The position numbers were made by a program, and so were the translations under genes. From Epithemia pelagica (Eukaryota > Bacillariophyta > Bacillariophyceae > Surirellales > Surirellaceae), in the NCBI GenBank assembly GCA_946965045.2, contig OX337229.1, forward strand, positions 868,001 to 932,000: a DNA stretch of 64,000 bases, given 5' to 3'. Every line of letters starts with the position of its first letter. Within the stretch, counting starts at the first letter, position 1. The notes beneath the pieces are model-generated. The model saw only the letters and a list, made by a program, of their open reading frames with translations. It had not been told where the DNA came from and did no database searches. Shown here in pieces: positions 11,237-21,452 of this stretch.

Positions 11237-12029
11237 GGCTTCCTTTGTTGGTCTCTGTTATATATGACGACAGTCAGAAGAAGCAAGGACGACAAGAGAC
11301 ACAATGGACAACGCCCTGTCGGAAAAAATGAAGCTGTGATTTGTGAAGGGACTTTTGGGAGTGACTCCTCGGTGGTGACTCGGAAGCTCGATCAGTTCGA
11401 TGGACAGACGGCGGAAGACGGTAGGCAGGTAGCTCAGTCCCATGTCCTTGCTGGAAAGTAAGTCCCTCTTGGCTATAGTCGTGAATTCGCGACTATTCCC
11501 CAGAGAATACTAGCGACTGGCAAGTGAGTAATCGTACACTCCTTGTCGTACTTTAGTATTATTCTCCTCCTGGTTTAACCGGTTGGCCCAGCTCCGATTC
11601 TGATTAAGCCTCACTTTGAAAGTTAGGGCATCGTTCCGAATTCGGAAGGGCCGGCCACCTTCTGGGACATTCAATGGCATTGGGGGTGTCACTGGTAAAC
11701 CCACTTTGAAGTTTTCAGTGCAAAAGAAAGACCATCCCAGCCAAGTTCATTCTTCAGCGCCCAATCCCCCACGGACCCCCTGTAGTTCTACACAAATTGA
11801 CATACACAAAGTTCCAAACGCCCGGTCGTGCCGTGAGGAAATAGCTCTGCTACATAAATAATGTTGTTGGACAAAATCATCCTCATCACCAACAACGAGT
11901 AAGCACAACGCAAAAGCACATCATCGTCAGGAAGAGTGGCTTCTACATAGCGCGCTTGTCCTATCCTTTTCCTCCTTGGCCTTGACATTCACCAAGGAAA
12001 AACTTGCCTTTTGTTGATTGTCGTTGAGA
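11237..12029. other. Divergent intergenic region (shared promoter area)
   Basis: Spacer between the start of the minus-strand glycosyltransferase and the plus-strand RRxS-array protein. It must carry both promoters. It has AT-rich and CT-rich patches but no convincing gene. The short ORFs lack any recognised domain. Confidence 0.4.
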
Positions 12030-15000
12030 ATGGCACGCGATGCTCAATCACTGTGGACTTCGAGCTCCTCTGCGATTGACGTGCATCAACATAGTGATTT
12101 TGCATTGCCATCAACACCTTCTCCCAATCCGTTGGTTGTCACTCGAACATCTTCGGCTTCTTCGATTCTTCAATCTACATCCAGTGCAGTCGAGAGCAAT
12201 GCCGTGCAGCAGCAGCAGCCAGACCCATCGCAACGAGCCGCGGTGGTAGCATCCGCTCCTCGTGGAGTGTCTCGGAGACAGTCCTATCCGGCACCGAAAC
12301 AATCCAATCCACAAGAGCAACCACAGGAATCACCATTACAGACAGCAATCCCTTCTACAACAACAAAGACGAGACCAAGGTGGTTGCCAGGTGTCTCACG
12401 GAGACAATCTCATCCAGCCCCGACCGATGCCGAATCTCCATTGCAAACCAGCAGCAAGAAGAATCAAACTCCAAAACCCAATAGCAACAACAACAATGGC
12501 AGTAGCAGCAACAACGCTCCCTCGTGGAGACCTCGGTGGTTACCAAGACGCAAGTCCAAAACGGACTTGATTGATGTCTTGTTGGACGATGGAACCACTC
12601 AAAAAGAAAGTACCAGTAGTGCGGAACCTGATCCATCCACGCCCCGCAAACAACAACAACAACAACTCCAAAAAGTACCCTCCAAACGATCTCGAAAATC
12701 CTCTTCTCGAAGGAGTCTCAGTGGGGACAACACTGGCCTCGCCGATGCCACCAACAGCAGCCCTTCGGCGACAACAACGACGACATGTCCCAAATCGCCA
12801 TTGCTGGGCCGCAAAAAGAGCAAACGATATTTGGGCCTCGCGGATGAAAAGGCATCAACCACCACCAAGAGCAAGAATACGAAAAAGTCGGAGGAACCAG
12901 AACAACCGGTCAAGCAATCCTCCTTTCGATTACGTCGAAAGGGCAGCGGCCGAAAACTCACCAGTGAAAGCAACACAGCCAAGGCTGGATCCTTGGCAGC
13001 AGCCCTGGAGAAACAAGGCCGGGCCAACTCCTCGTCCAACATTTATGGAAAGAATCGTCGCAACAGCAACAACAACAAGAACCATCCAGATGGCGAAGAA
13101 GAGCGAACCGTTACTTCCACATCGTCCTTTGGAGCCTGGTCCTTGCGGAGTGCTCCCACCATTGTTGCCGCCAGTGGCAGCAACAACCACAACAATCACC
13201 ACAAGACGGAAACTCCCACCCGCAAGAGCAAACCTCCCACAACACCCGTCACCCGAGCCACAATACCCTTGACACCCACATCGGAAGAATCCTCCATGTC
13301 CTCTCCAACTACCAAATCACACGTGTTTCCACAATCCATTCTAGAAACAACAACAGCAACCTCAAGAGTGACGGGTCAAGAACAAGAATCGTTTGCGACA
13401 CGGTGGGAAACAGAGAACCCCTCACCCGAAACAGAGACAATACCAAAGCCACAACCAGTCAACACCAACGATCAGTTGGACAATGAGGAATCCACCACAT
13501 GTTTTCTGGCACACGAAGACGATGACGACTTGTTGGGACTTCAACCTCTGCCTCTGCCATCGGAGGCAGAACTCACGCTGTCTCCCACAAACTCCACTCG
13601 CAAGCTTGTCGCGAGCGAGAACAACAACAGCAGTAGTTGCACCACCACCACCATTAATGGTAGACCACCAAAAGCTGTGAAAAAGACCAAATCACGAAGC
13701 AAGAAACAACGAAACGGCAGTATCTCTTCTGGCAACAAACCTCGAGGCAGTGATGACAATGAAAGTCAGTGCGGAACGGCTTCCATTGTTTCCTCATCAA
13801 CCTTACCATCCGTGGAGCAACCTCCAAAGTTCTTTCCGGTTATTTCAAAAGACGAAAATCTAGATGTTGCAACCCTTGCGACCAGCAATCACTCGTTTCC
13901 GGCACAGGATTTTGAAGCCGACGACGAGCAAGAGGGGATGGAAAGCCACAATACTGTTGTGGAGAATAGCAGCGGCGTTCGAGACGTATCAAGTGTTCAA
14001 CCAAACAACAAACAAGAATCCAAAACCAAAAAGAAAAAGAAAAAGAGCAAGATTCAAAAGACTTCTTCATCGTCGAGGATGTCATCATCGTCCTCTGGTG
14101 ACACCAACTGGACTCCTGTTCGATTGGACAAACCACACTACGCGGATGGGAGCCCAACAGGAAAACCCCCGCGACGAAACAGTACAAATCAAGTGAACTC
14201 AATCAATGGGAAAAGTTCCTTGGAACAAAAATCACAATCCAAGGAAAACAGAGAAATGGGCAAAACTTCGTCTTCGCACCACAAGACTCCTCGTTTGATG
14301 AGACGCAACAGCGTAGACACTGCTGGACTTGCATCCATGCGCCGGAAAGAAAAACATGGCCGAGAACCAAGAAGTATGTTGATGATGATGAAACGCCGGA
14401 GCTCTGGTGACGGAGGCTCTACTGAAGAATCGAGGAATGACTGTGAAGACCCACAAGGATTGAAGCAACAAAGGAGAAACTCCACAAACGGTTACACGTC
14501 CGCTCCCTTCGAGCCACCGAAACGACCTCCCAGACCAAAATCACCCCCATCGTTGCTCCCCACATCCTTGTCTTCATCCTACGACAAAGATCAATTAGGC
14601 ACTGACAGGGAATCGTCCTATCATTCACTAGTTCAGCGACATGATAGCGGGGACCAACCGTCCCTGCCTCCGCTTACTCGTCAAAGCAGCCTTTCCCGAA
14701 GCAGTTTCACAGCTTCCATGTTGATGCGACGGAATAGTTTGAGAAACATTCATGGAGAAGATGAAGACGCTCCTCAGCCTTCCTTTCCTCCATCAACTCT
14801 CAAGCGACGAAGTAGCATGGGTGATGTAGGAACCACCCGAGAACGCGAAGCATTAGCTTCCACTGGTTTGCTCAGTACAAGAGAAGAGGTTGAATTTTTC
14901 CTGAAACTCCCACGACGACAGAATAGCAAGGAACGAACACGACGATCCCAACAGGAACACAATAGTGGTGAATCTAGTGAAACAAAATGGTCAGCAGAGA

Positions 15001-16943
15001 ACCAGCAAGATCCCTCAATACCACAACCCTGGAGTCTTTCGCTCCATCGGATGAAACGAAGAAACAGCACCGGTGACGTACCACCAAGATTTATCAATTC
15101 AACAAGGAGCCGTTCTAGGTCACCTAAAAGAGGAGAAAAAACAGAGACATCGTCGCCTCCGCCTCGGCAATACCAGGGACGTCCCATATCGCCTCTCCGC
15201 AATTCCACTCCCGGTGAACGATCCAATCGGCAAATGGTCCGACGGGATGGATCGCTTTCGCCTGTGCGAAGGCGAAACAGTGTGGGTGATACGCCAGCTT
15301 CCCATATGGCAAAGTTAGCGAAGGAACAGTATCAGAGGCGACGGAACAGCATTGGTGAGCACCCATCTAGACAAGAAAACCGCCAAACCCCCGTGCCTCC
15401 TATGCGAAGAAACAGTTTCACTAGAGACTCAGATGAACCAGCGAATTCTGGGGAATCAGCGCTAGTTGACAGACATCAAGACGCCCGACGAAAGACTGAG
15501 GAGTCTCATAAAGGAAAGCAGTATAAGATCATTGATGATGAACTCGACGCACGAAGCAACCATTCTCTGAAGAAAAGGATTCCGTCCCGTGTGGAGCAAA
15601 TGCAGCAGTATCGACTATCGAGATCTGGGGGTGGTGGACAAATGAACAGAGAGGGAAAAGTTACTCGAAGTGGCCCCATGAACATCCAGGATTTTGGCAT
15701 CGAAGCTGCAAATGACAGTTATGAGCAAGGAGTTGATCTTCATGAGTCCATGGAGTTGGAGCAACTCATGTCACCCAAGCGGAACCTTGTTGCAAGCATG
15801 TTGGCGACCATGAATCAGGGTGTTCCAACCACACCGCTCTTTCTCAAAAGGGGACCTTCGAATGGTTCGGATTCCCCTTCTGTCGGCAAAGGTGTAACCC
15901 CGAGAATGGCAAACCTTTCCACTTTGACACCACCGTACAGGAAATCAATTGAATGTTTGCAAGACAGTTTCACAGATTGGCATATTGCTGTTGGTCAGGA
16001 TTCCATTGCTGGTTCCAGTCTATCCGCAAGCACCGTTGCAAGCGCCGTTACAAATGATGAACAGGCATTGAAGAAACAGCTACGTCGAAAATTGATGCTA
16101 GCTCACAAAAGTATTGATCCTACTCAAATGTCCCAAGGAAGTTCGATGTTGAGTTTCAATCAATCCTTGACCAGCATCAATGAAATACACGAACTGTCTC
16201 GTGAACAAATGGAACTATTGGAGCTTGGATCCAAAGTCTCGTTCCGCAAAGGTAGCATTGTTTCCGTGGAAGGACGTCGATCCCGAGAAGGTTCCGATCA
16301 CTCCTTTGATGGTTCTGTTTCCACCAGCATGACGGATGCTCTATCCTTGGGCAACCAGTCGTTTTCACGTTCGGATGACTACACCCCCCGTTTACCCGAA
16401 CGAATCGACAGCGACGAGCTCAGTGAAATGATTCAAAGTCTTCCCAGTCACTCTGAGGAACGTAAACAACGATTTGGCCGAAACAGCGACGAAGATGCCT
16501 CGATTGAATCGTTTTCAAGGTCATCCTCGATTCGATCGCGCAGCGGCCACCGACATCGACCGAGATCAATGAGAACCTCGCGCCCAAGATCTGTGAGCTC
16601 TGCTGGTTCGTCAGGTCATCGCACGCCCAATGAGATGCCTGAGGTAGCAGCGGAATCACAAAATCTGTTTCTCCAACTGGATTTCCAATCTCTTGGCTCC
16701 GTTCAGTATGCCAACAACATGGCAGTGAACACGATGACCGACCACCATGAGGAGGAAAACGAAGACGGAGACATTCATATGCAGCAATCACGCCGGAGCA
16801 CTTCGGATAGACAGGGGACTAACTTGTTCCGATCCCGAGTAACGGCAAACAACCAGGACGAAAGCGAGGACGACAATTCATCAAAGAGTATTATGGACCG
16901 GCTTTGGCAGTTGGGCAGCAGCAAAAATCCAGCTGTTGAGTAG
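12030..16943 (+). CDS. Large disordered protein with an array of RRxS phospho-site boxes
   Basis: Single exon, 1637 aa. ATG 12030 is chosen; an in-frame TTG lies 12 bases upstream. No folded domain is recognised. The first about 450 residues are rich in Ser/Thr/Asn/Gln/Lys with SRRQSYPAP and SRRQSHPAP repeats. From about residue 710 to 1125 a box of the form RR[NSQ]S recurs at least ten times, often preceded by Met or Leu and followed by a hydrophobic residue or Thr and GD: MRRNSVDTAG, MKRRSSGDGG, MRRNSLRN, LKRRSSMGDV, MKRRNSTGDV, VRRRNSVGDT, RRRNSIGEH and MRRNSFTRD. RRxS is the consensus of basophilic kinases (PKA/CaMK/AKT class). A few structured-looking stretches occur near the C-terminus (LMLAHKSIDPTQ, SIMDRLWQLGSSK). 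I infer a multi-phosphorylated scaffold. The true role is unknown. Confidence 0.8.
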   Translation: MARDAQSLWTSSSSAIDVHQHSDFALPSTPSPNPLVVTRTSSASSILQSTSSAVESNAVQQQQPDPSQRAAVVASAPRGVSRRQSYPAPKQSNPQEQPQESPLQTAIPSTTTKTRPRWLPGVSRRQSHPAPTDAESPLQTSSKKNQTPKPNSNNNNGSSSNNAPSWRPRWLPRRKSKTDLIDVLLDDGTTQKESTSSAEPDPSTPRKQQQQQLQKVPSKRSRKSSSRRSLSGDNTGLADATNSSPSATTTTTCPKSPLLGRKKSKRYLGLADEKASTTTKSKNTKKSEEPEQPVKQSSFRLRRKGSGRKLTSESNTAKAGSLAAALEKQGRANSSSNIYGKNRRNSNNNKNHPDGEEERTVTSTSSFGAWSLRSAPTIVAASGSNNHNNHHKTETPTRKSKPPTTPVTRATIPLTPTSEESSMSSPTTKSHVFPQSILETTTATSRVTGQEQESFATRWETENPSPETETIPKPQPVNTNDQLDNEESTTCFLAHEDDDDLLGLQPLPLPSEAELTLSPTNSTRKLVASENNNSSSCTTTTINGRPPKAVKKTKSRSKKQRNGSISSGNKPRGSDDNESQCGTASIVSSSTLPSVEQPPKFFPVISKDENLDVATLATSNHSFPAQDFEADDEQEGMESHNTVVENSSGVRDVSSVQPNNKQESKTKKKKKKSKIQKTSSSSRMSSSSSGDTNWTPVRLDKPHYADGSPTGKPPRRNSTNQVNSINGKSSLEQKSQSKENREMGKTSSSHHKTPRLMRRNSVDTAGLASMRRKEKHGREPRSMLMMMKRRSSGDGGSTEESRNDCEDPQGLKQQRRNSTNGYTSAPFEPPKRPPRPKSPPSLLPTSLSSSYDKDQLGTDRESSYHSLVQRHDSGDQPSLPPLTRQSSLSRSSFTASMLMRRNSLRNIHGEDEDAPQPSFPPSTLKRRSSMGDVGTTREREALASTGLLSTREEVEFFLKLPRRQNSKERTRRSQQEHNSGESSETKWSAENQQDPSIPQPWSLSLHRMKRRNSTGDVPPRFINSTRSRSRSPKRGEKTETSSPPPRQYQGRPISPLRNSTPGERSNRQMVRRDGSLSPVRRRNSVGDTPASHMAKLAKEQYQRRRNSIGEHPSRQENRQTPVPPMRRNSFTRDSDEPANSGESALVDRHQDARRKTEESHKGKQYKIIDDELDARSNHSLKKRIPSRVEQMQQYRLSRSGGGGQMNREGKVTRSGPMNIQDFGIEAANDSYEQGVDLHESMELEQLMSPKRNLVASMLATMNQGVPTTPLFLKRGPSNGSDSPSVGKGVTPRMANLSTLTPPYRKSIECLQDSFTDWHIAVGQDSIAGSSLSASTVASAVTNDEQALKKQLRRKLMLAHKSIDPTQMSQGSSMLSFNQSLTSINEIHELSREQMELLELGSKVSFRKGSIVSVEGRRSREGSDHSFDGSVSTSMTDALSLGNQSFSRSDDYTPRLPERIDSDELSEMIQSLPSHSEERKQRFGRNSDEDASIESFSRSSSIRSRSGHRHRPRSMRTSRPRSVSSAGSSGHRTPNEMPEVAAESQNLFLQLDFQSLGSVQYANNMAVNTMTDHHEEENEDGDIHMQQSRRSTSDRQGTNLFRSRVTANNQDESEDDNSSKSIMDRLWQLGSSKNPAVE

Positions 16944-17123
16944 GAAAAGTCGCTTTTGATGCCCTCTACAAACACATAAGTGAACTTTCTCATGCAACTT
17001 GCTGCTCATAGTATGTAGTATGAGATGTGTTATGCTATTGACTTCGATGAAAATTAATATCCCGGACTCTGCCCTCTATTGGCTTGGGAGCGGGAAATTG
17101 CCGTGGTAATTATTGAACACGCT

Positions 17124-20100
17124 CTATCGTCGCCACGCCGTAAAAAGTCCCCGCTTCTTCTTACCTTGGTCTTCCACGTCGTTGACAACGAGACCTTTCT
17201 TGGGAGCACCATCACCACTTTCAGTTCGGCCAAGTCCTGAATGCGCCATCTCATTCCCTAAACTTGGTTCACTCAGACTTTTCTTGTATTCAAGTGTTGT
17301 ATTAGCTTCGATTGGTTTCTCCACAGGAGTTTCTTCTTGTGAATCGCTCATTGATGACTTGGCAGTCTTCAACTGCTGTTTTCCAGTTTTCGATTCCTTT
17401 ACAACTTTCGTACTCTTTTTCTGTTTGGTTGCACTTGTCGACTTGCGACGAGTCTTTGTCTTCACATCAGAAGTTTCACCATTTTCAGCCGAGGTTGTCA
17501 CGGCTTCCTCCTCGATGTTAGAACTGCTTCGTTTCGCAATGACTGAAGACTTGATGTTATCCTCAGTCTTATTGTTTATTCGATTTTCACCATTAAGTTC
17601 TGTCTTCTCTTTCGTGGATGTAGTTTTTGTGAGGGTGTCCCGCTCCTTCGACGATCCGGTCTTCGATGAGACGGGCTGGACCTTGTCTGTAGACTTGACC
17701 TTTCTAGTCTTAGATTTCTCATTGCTTGAAGATGACGCCTTCTTGACCAATCGTTTGGAATCAGCCGTGGCAACTGCATCATGTGGAACTGGAAGATTGG
17801 ACTGCTCGATGGAGTTGTTCTCGGAGGTTTTCTCACCTGAATCCTTACGGACAACCTTGCTGGTATCGCCCTTTTCCCCCCTGACATCTTTCTTTTTCTT
17901 TCCAGAGGAGGCCTTATTTTCCAAACTTCGAGATTCCTTTTTGACTACTCCTCCCTTTGAAACGGAAAGTTTGGACTGCTCGTTTGACTTTGTCTCTGAA
18001 GTCTTCTCACTTGACTGTGCCACAACGGGATTGGTGTTGTTGTCCGTTTGACCTACTTCAGAAGTACTGGGGTCTTTCTTTTTCTTTTTGGTTATCTTTC
18101 TTCCGTTTGAGCTTGATGAGACAGATGCTCGAACGTCGACATCCGAACGGGAGATGGTTCTGGATGTGCTTTCGGAACGTTTCCCCTTGCTGGAGGTTTT
18201 AGATGTAACACCGGTAGTTCTCTCTAAACGAGGATCACTGGAAGAGGAGCGTGTTTTGCGTCCACTGTGGGATTTCTTCCGAGATGACAGGGATGATCTT
18301 CCAATACGTCTTTCGATGGACTCGAATTCACCAGCTTCATCGACCCCCTTAGTTTCCTTTTTGCTTTTCGACTTCTTTTGTTTGGAACTCGCTTTTGGTC
18401 GTGTCTCATCGACTCCATCACCTTCGTTCACAGCCACAAACAGTTTAGATGCATCGTCTGACCGCTTGGGTCGGCGCCCCTGCCGCTGACTAGGACGATG
18501 CTTCCCTGAATTCATCTCTGCGATCAGCGTGTCCATGAACGACGAACCAGTGCTTTTCTTGTTTTCAGAAACAGTCTTTTCGGTACTTGCGTGCGTCACA
18601 GTAAACGCCTTGGAAGAATCATCTGATCTTTTCGGAGGTCCGTCCGGTACGAAATTGCTTGATACAGAACTGTTTAAGCCACTGTCGTCCATTCGAGGAC
18701 AATCTTCCGGTTCATCAAGGATGACTGTTTCAGTAATTTTGGTCTTCGACATAGATGACTTTTTCTTTTTGGACTTAGTTTTCTTCTTTGCAGGCTCATC
18801 TTTGGTTTTCTTCTTGGACTTCTTTTTCTTCTTTGATTCATTCTTGATACTCTTATGCTCGGCTTCTCCTTCCACCCTCTTCTTCTTCTTTTCTTCTACG
18901 ATGATAGGTGTGGGGGCCGTTTCTGTTTCAGTCTCCTTGGTGTCTTCTGGTTTTTCCTCCGGAGAGTTCGGAGCGGAAGCACTTCGATCCGGCTCTAATT
19001 CTGCTGCCACCGCAAATGGTATAAGTTTCGGCATTCCATCAACATCAGCCGACGCCAGAATGGCGTCATTATCCCAATCTCCTTCGTCTTTCGCGGCAGC
19101 TGTATAAGGCATCAATTGGGGCATTGCGTCCGCATCAGGCGAAGACAAAATCTCTTCATTGTCCCAGTCTCCGTCTTCAGATCCGCTGAAGCTGGACGTG
19201 TCCCATCCAGAGCCTTCTGACGAATCTGTGTCCATAGAATTAATAGCTTGTTCAATGCGCCTTTGCCGTTGCACATACTCGTCAGACATTCGTCTTTGTG
19301 GCACGGGTCTTCGAATATCCAATTCGTGCTGTTCTGGAAGTTGTTGTCGATCGGAAGAAACATCTCCACCCTCCTTGGGAACCATGTCTCGAAAGACATT
19401 GTCACTCTTCTCCACACCAACAATTGGCTCTGGATCTCCAACATGCCGCTCACTATGCCTCTCAGATGATTGTTCATTTATTACAATTTTCCACGGCTGT
19501 TCCACGTCAGCATCTTGGTCGACAGCATGTGAAATTTCCTCTCTAGAATCCAGACCTTTGGTCTCATCCACCGAAACCAGCCTGTCAACATGTGTGTCGT
19601 TCTCCTGGGGCTTCGATTCCGAGTTTTGTTCAATCGGCTCTTCTTCTTCTTCTTCTTCTTCTTCGTGTAGAGTTTCAAGTACTTTCGGTTCATACGAATG
19701 TTCGTGATCTTGAGACAGGTCATAGGGATCGTGCAGTGGAATGTACTCCACTGTAAGATCCGAACTTTCAGTTTCTTCTTCCGTGTTTTCAGTATCGTTG
19801 TCCATCATGTCTGATAGTTTTTGGGGTGCTTTCAATTCCACGTCCAAAGGCTCTGCGATCGCAGGTTCTTCTTTATGGTTCTCTTCCGTTTCAACAAAAG
19901 ATCTCTCTGCATCAAGTATTTGTTTCACTGCATGCCGCATGGCCAAGAAAATTGGAGAACAACCTCCTTCGGACGACGCCCCCACATGGGACATGGCCAA
20001 CGGCCACAAACCAAGAGAAGTGGTACTCGAATTTTTGGTGTTGTTGTAAATGATTTGTTCCATTCGCCCGATATCCGTGTTGCGTTGCAAAATGGAGCGA

Positions 20101-21452
20101 ATTCGTTGTTGGCTCTCCTTGGTAAAATCCTGTTCGGCCAAACGAAAGGTGAAATGTTCAAGACTCTTGTTCTGCTCCATAGCTTGGAGCATCGCAGCTT
20201 CCGTTTCTTCGTTCCACCAATTTCCCAAATTAAACCAGGTTCCACTGTTAGCCGTGGTATCAATAATGGACAGTTCGGTGCACTTGGTAGTTTCCGGCAA
20301 GATTTTGATCAATTCTTGCGCTAGATCGCCATTTGTGATAAAATTGGAATCCTCGAGCAAGAGACTGAAATTGGACGAGTTGGTGGAGGCAGCAACTTCA
20401 AGGAACTTGATCGATGTGTTCCTCGTCATGCCCACATTGTAGAATTCCAAGCGTAGGCCCGCTCTGCACTTTTTGGCTGCCTCCACAAAGTCATCCACTT
20501 GTTGAGCCGTCGCACCAGCAAAGAGTTTGCGTCGTGAGTTTTGAAGGGAAAGGTTGAAGTAAGTCAAATGCGGCAAATCGTTCATTAGGTACGACATGAA
20601 CATGAGCGAGGACGGGGAAATTTCGCTCTTGAGCATTTGTATATGGACGTGCTCCAAACTATCTCGGAGGGAGAGCAATCCACCGGCCAAAATGGAAAAT
20701 CCTTCATCCTCAAACTCACAGGAGGTAAGTTCAAAAGATTTGAGTCGATGTTGTAGTCTGGGCAGTACATCTGCAAGTTCACGCATGCGTGGAATTCGAA
20801 TACGTGATTGCGTAGGGTGACGAGCATCGAGTTTCAACTCTTCCAATGGAAACGCTGCAACATTGCTTTGTTGACTTTCCTGCTGTTTCATTTGATGCTC
20901 ATCTAGCTTCTTCTCTTCATCGTGATGCTCTGGTTGCGGAGGACACACCTGGTCGATCTGATCTTCCAATCCGCCAGTGTATCGAATGGTGAGGTGCAAG
21001 CTCTTGACCGTGTGTTTCGCAGCTGCCACAAGTTCGACAATTTCTCCTTGTTCAAAATTGGTGGCCGAAAAGCTCAGAGAGCGTACATCGTGAGACGAAA
21101 GAAATGTCTTGAGTGCTTCCAACGCTTCGGCGTCATAGAATTGGCAGCACGGAAAGGCAAGGTGAAGTGCAGGTGTCTCGGATAAGAGAAACTCATCGAT
21201 GATTCGAGAAGACATTTCTTGAATATCAGCGCCTAGAATCCTGCAGTTTAAAAAGTTGAGTTCCAGGAGGGGCAACTCAGTGCTTCCATTGTCGCTAACT
21301 TTTTTCTTGTAGCTATGAAAAGCATGTTCCACTTCTCGGATGAATCGACCCATCCTTTTGTAGTGACGAGCAACACTTTTGAGAACACAACCTTCCCTTC
21401 CTCTTTCGCGTTGGTTTGGATCACTCTCGCCCTCGAAGCTGCGTGGTGTCAT
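17124..21452 (-). CDS. LRR-type (RNI-like) protein with long Lys/Ser-rich tail
   Basis: Single exon, about 1442 aa from ATG 21452; an alternative ATG is at 21353. The N-terminal about 500 residues form irregular leucine-rich repeats (LKSFELTSCEFEDEGF, LPHLTYFNLSLQNS, LRLEFYNVGMTRN) ending in a block common in diatom LRR proteins (TTSLGLWPLAMSHVGA, then SPIFLAMRHAVKQIL). An acidic linker with a Glu run encoded by a TTC repeat at about 19640-19663 follows. Next come two copies of a DWDN[ED][EA]IL...MP[QK]L[MI]P[YF] unit and a very basic disordered tail rich in KKKKSKKKTK with paired PKRSDD[SA]SK segments. It is convergent with the RRxS-array gene, 180 bp apart. It is likely a protein-interaction scaffold. 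The tail could bind nucleic acid or acidic polymers, which is inference. Confidence 0.8.
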   Translation of the reverse strand: MTPRSFEGESDPNQRERGREGCVLKSVARHYKRMGRFIREVEHAFHSYKKKVSDNGSTELPLLELNFLNCRILGADIQEMSSRIIDEFLLSETPALHLAFPCCQFYDAEALEALKTFLSSHDVRSLSFSATNFEQGEIVELVAAAKHTVKSLHLTIRYTGGLEDQIDQVCPPQPEHHDEEKKLDEHQMKQQESQQSNVAAFPLEELKLDARHPTQSRIRIPRMRELADVLPRLQHRLKSFELTSCEFEDEGFSILAGGLLSLRDSLEHVHIQMLKSEISPSSLMFMSYLMNDLPHLTYFNLSLQNSRRKLFAGATAQQVDDFVEAAKKCRAGLRLEFYNVGMTRNTSIKFLEVAASTNSSNFSLLLEDSNFITNGDLAQELIKILPETTKCTELSIIDTTANSGTWFNLGNWWNEETEAAMLQAMEQNKSLEHFTFRLAEQDFTKESQQRIRSILQRNTDIGRMEQIIYNNTKNSSTTSLGLWPLAMSHVGASSEGGCSPIFLAMRHAVKQILDAERSFVETEENHKEEPAIAEPLDVELKAPQKLSDMMDNDTENTEEETESSDLTVEYIPLHDPYDLSQDHEHSYEPKVLETLHEEEEEEEEEPIEQNSESKPQENDTHVDRLVSVDETKGLDSREEISHAVDQDADVEQPWKIVINEQSSERHSERHVGDPEPIVGVEKSDNVFRDMVPKEGGDVSSDRQQLPEQHELDIRRPVPQRRMSDEYVQRQRRIEQAINSMDTDSSEGSGWDTSSFSGSEDGDWDNEEILSSPDADAMPQLMPYTAAAKDEGDWDNDAILASADVDGMPKLIPFAVAAELEPDRSASAPNSPEEKPEDTKETETETAPTPIIVEEKKKKRVEGEAEHKSIKNESKKKKKSKKKTKDEPAKKKTKSKKKKSSMSKTKITETVILDEPEDCPRMDDSGLNSSVSSNFVPDGPPKRSDDSSKAFTVTHASTEKTVSENKKSTGSSFMDTLIAEMNSGKHRPSQRQGRRPKRSDDASKLFVAVNEGDGVDETRPKASSKQKKSKSKKETKGVDEAGEFESIERRIGRSSLSSRKKSHSGRKTRSSSSDPRLERTTGVTSKTSSKGKRSESTSRTISRSDVDVRASVSSSSNGRKITKKKKKDPSTSEVGQTDNNTNPVVAQSSEKTSETKSNEQSKLSVSKGGVVKKESRSLENKASSGKKKKDVRGEKGDTSKVVRKDSGEKTSENNSIEQSNLPVPHDAVATADSKRLVKKASSSSNEKSKTRKVKSTDKVQPVSSKTGSSKERDTLTKTTSTKEKTELNGENRINNKTEDNIKSSVIAKRSSSNIEEEAVTTSAENGETSDVKTKTRRKSTSATKQKKSTKVVKESKTGKQQLKTAKSSMSDSQEETPVEKPIEANTTLEYKKSLSEPSLGNEMAHSGLGRTESGDGAPKKGLVVNDVEDQGKKKRGLFTAWRR

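Noticed and set aside
17113-18051. Plus-strand hydrophobic ORF of 312 codons that could suggest a membrane protein
   Set aside because: Its Phe/Ser/Leu richness is the antisense of the Lys/Glu/Ser-rich tail of the LRR protein.
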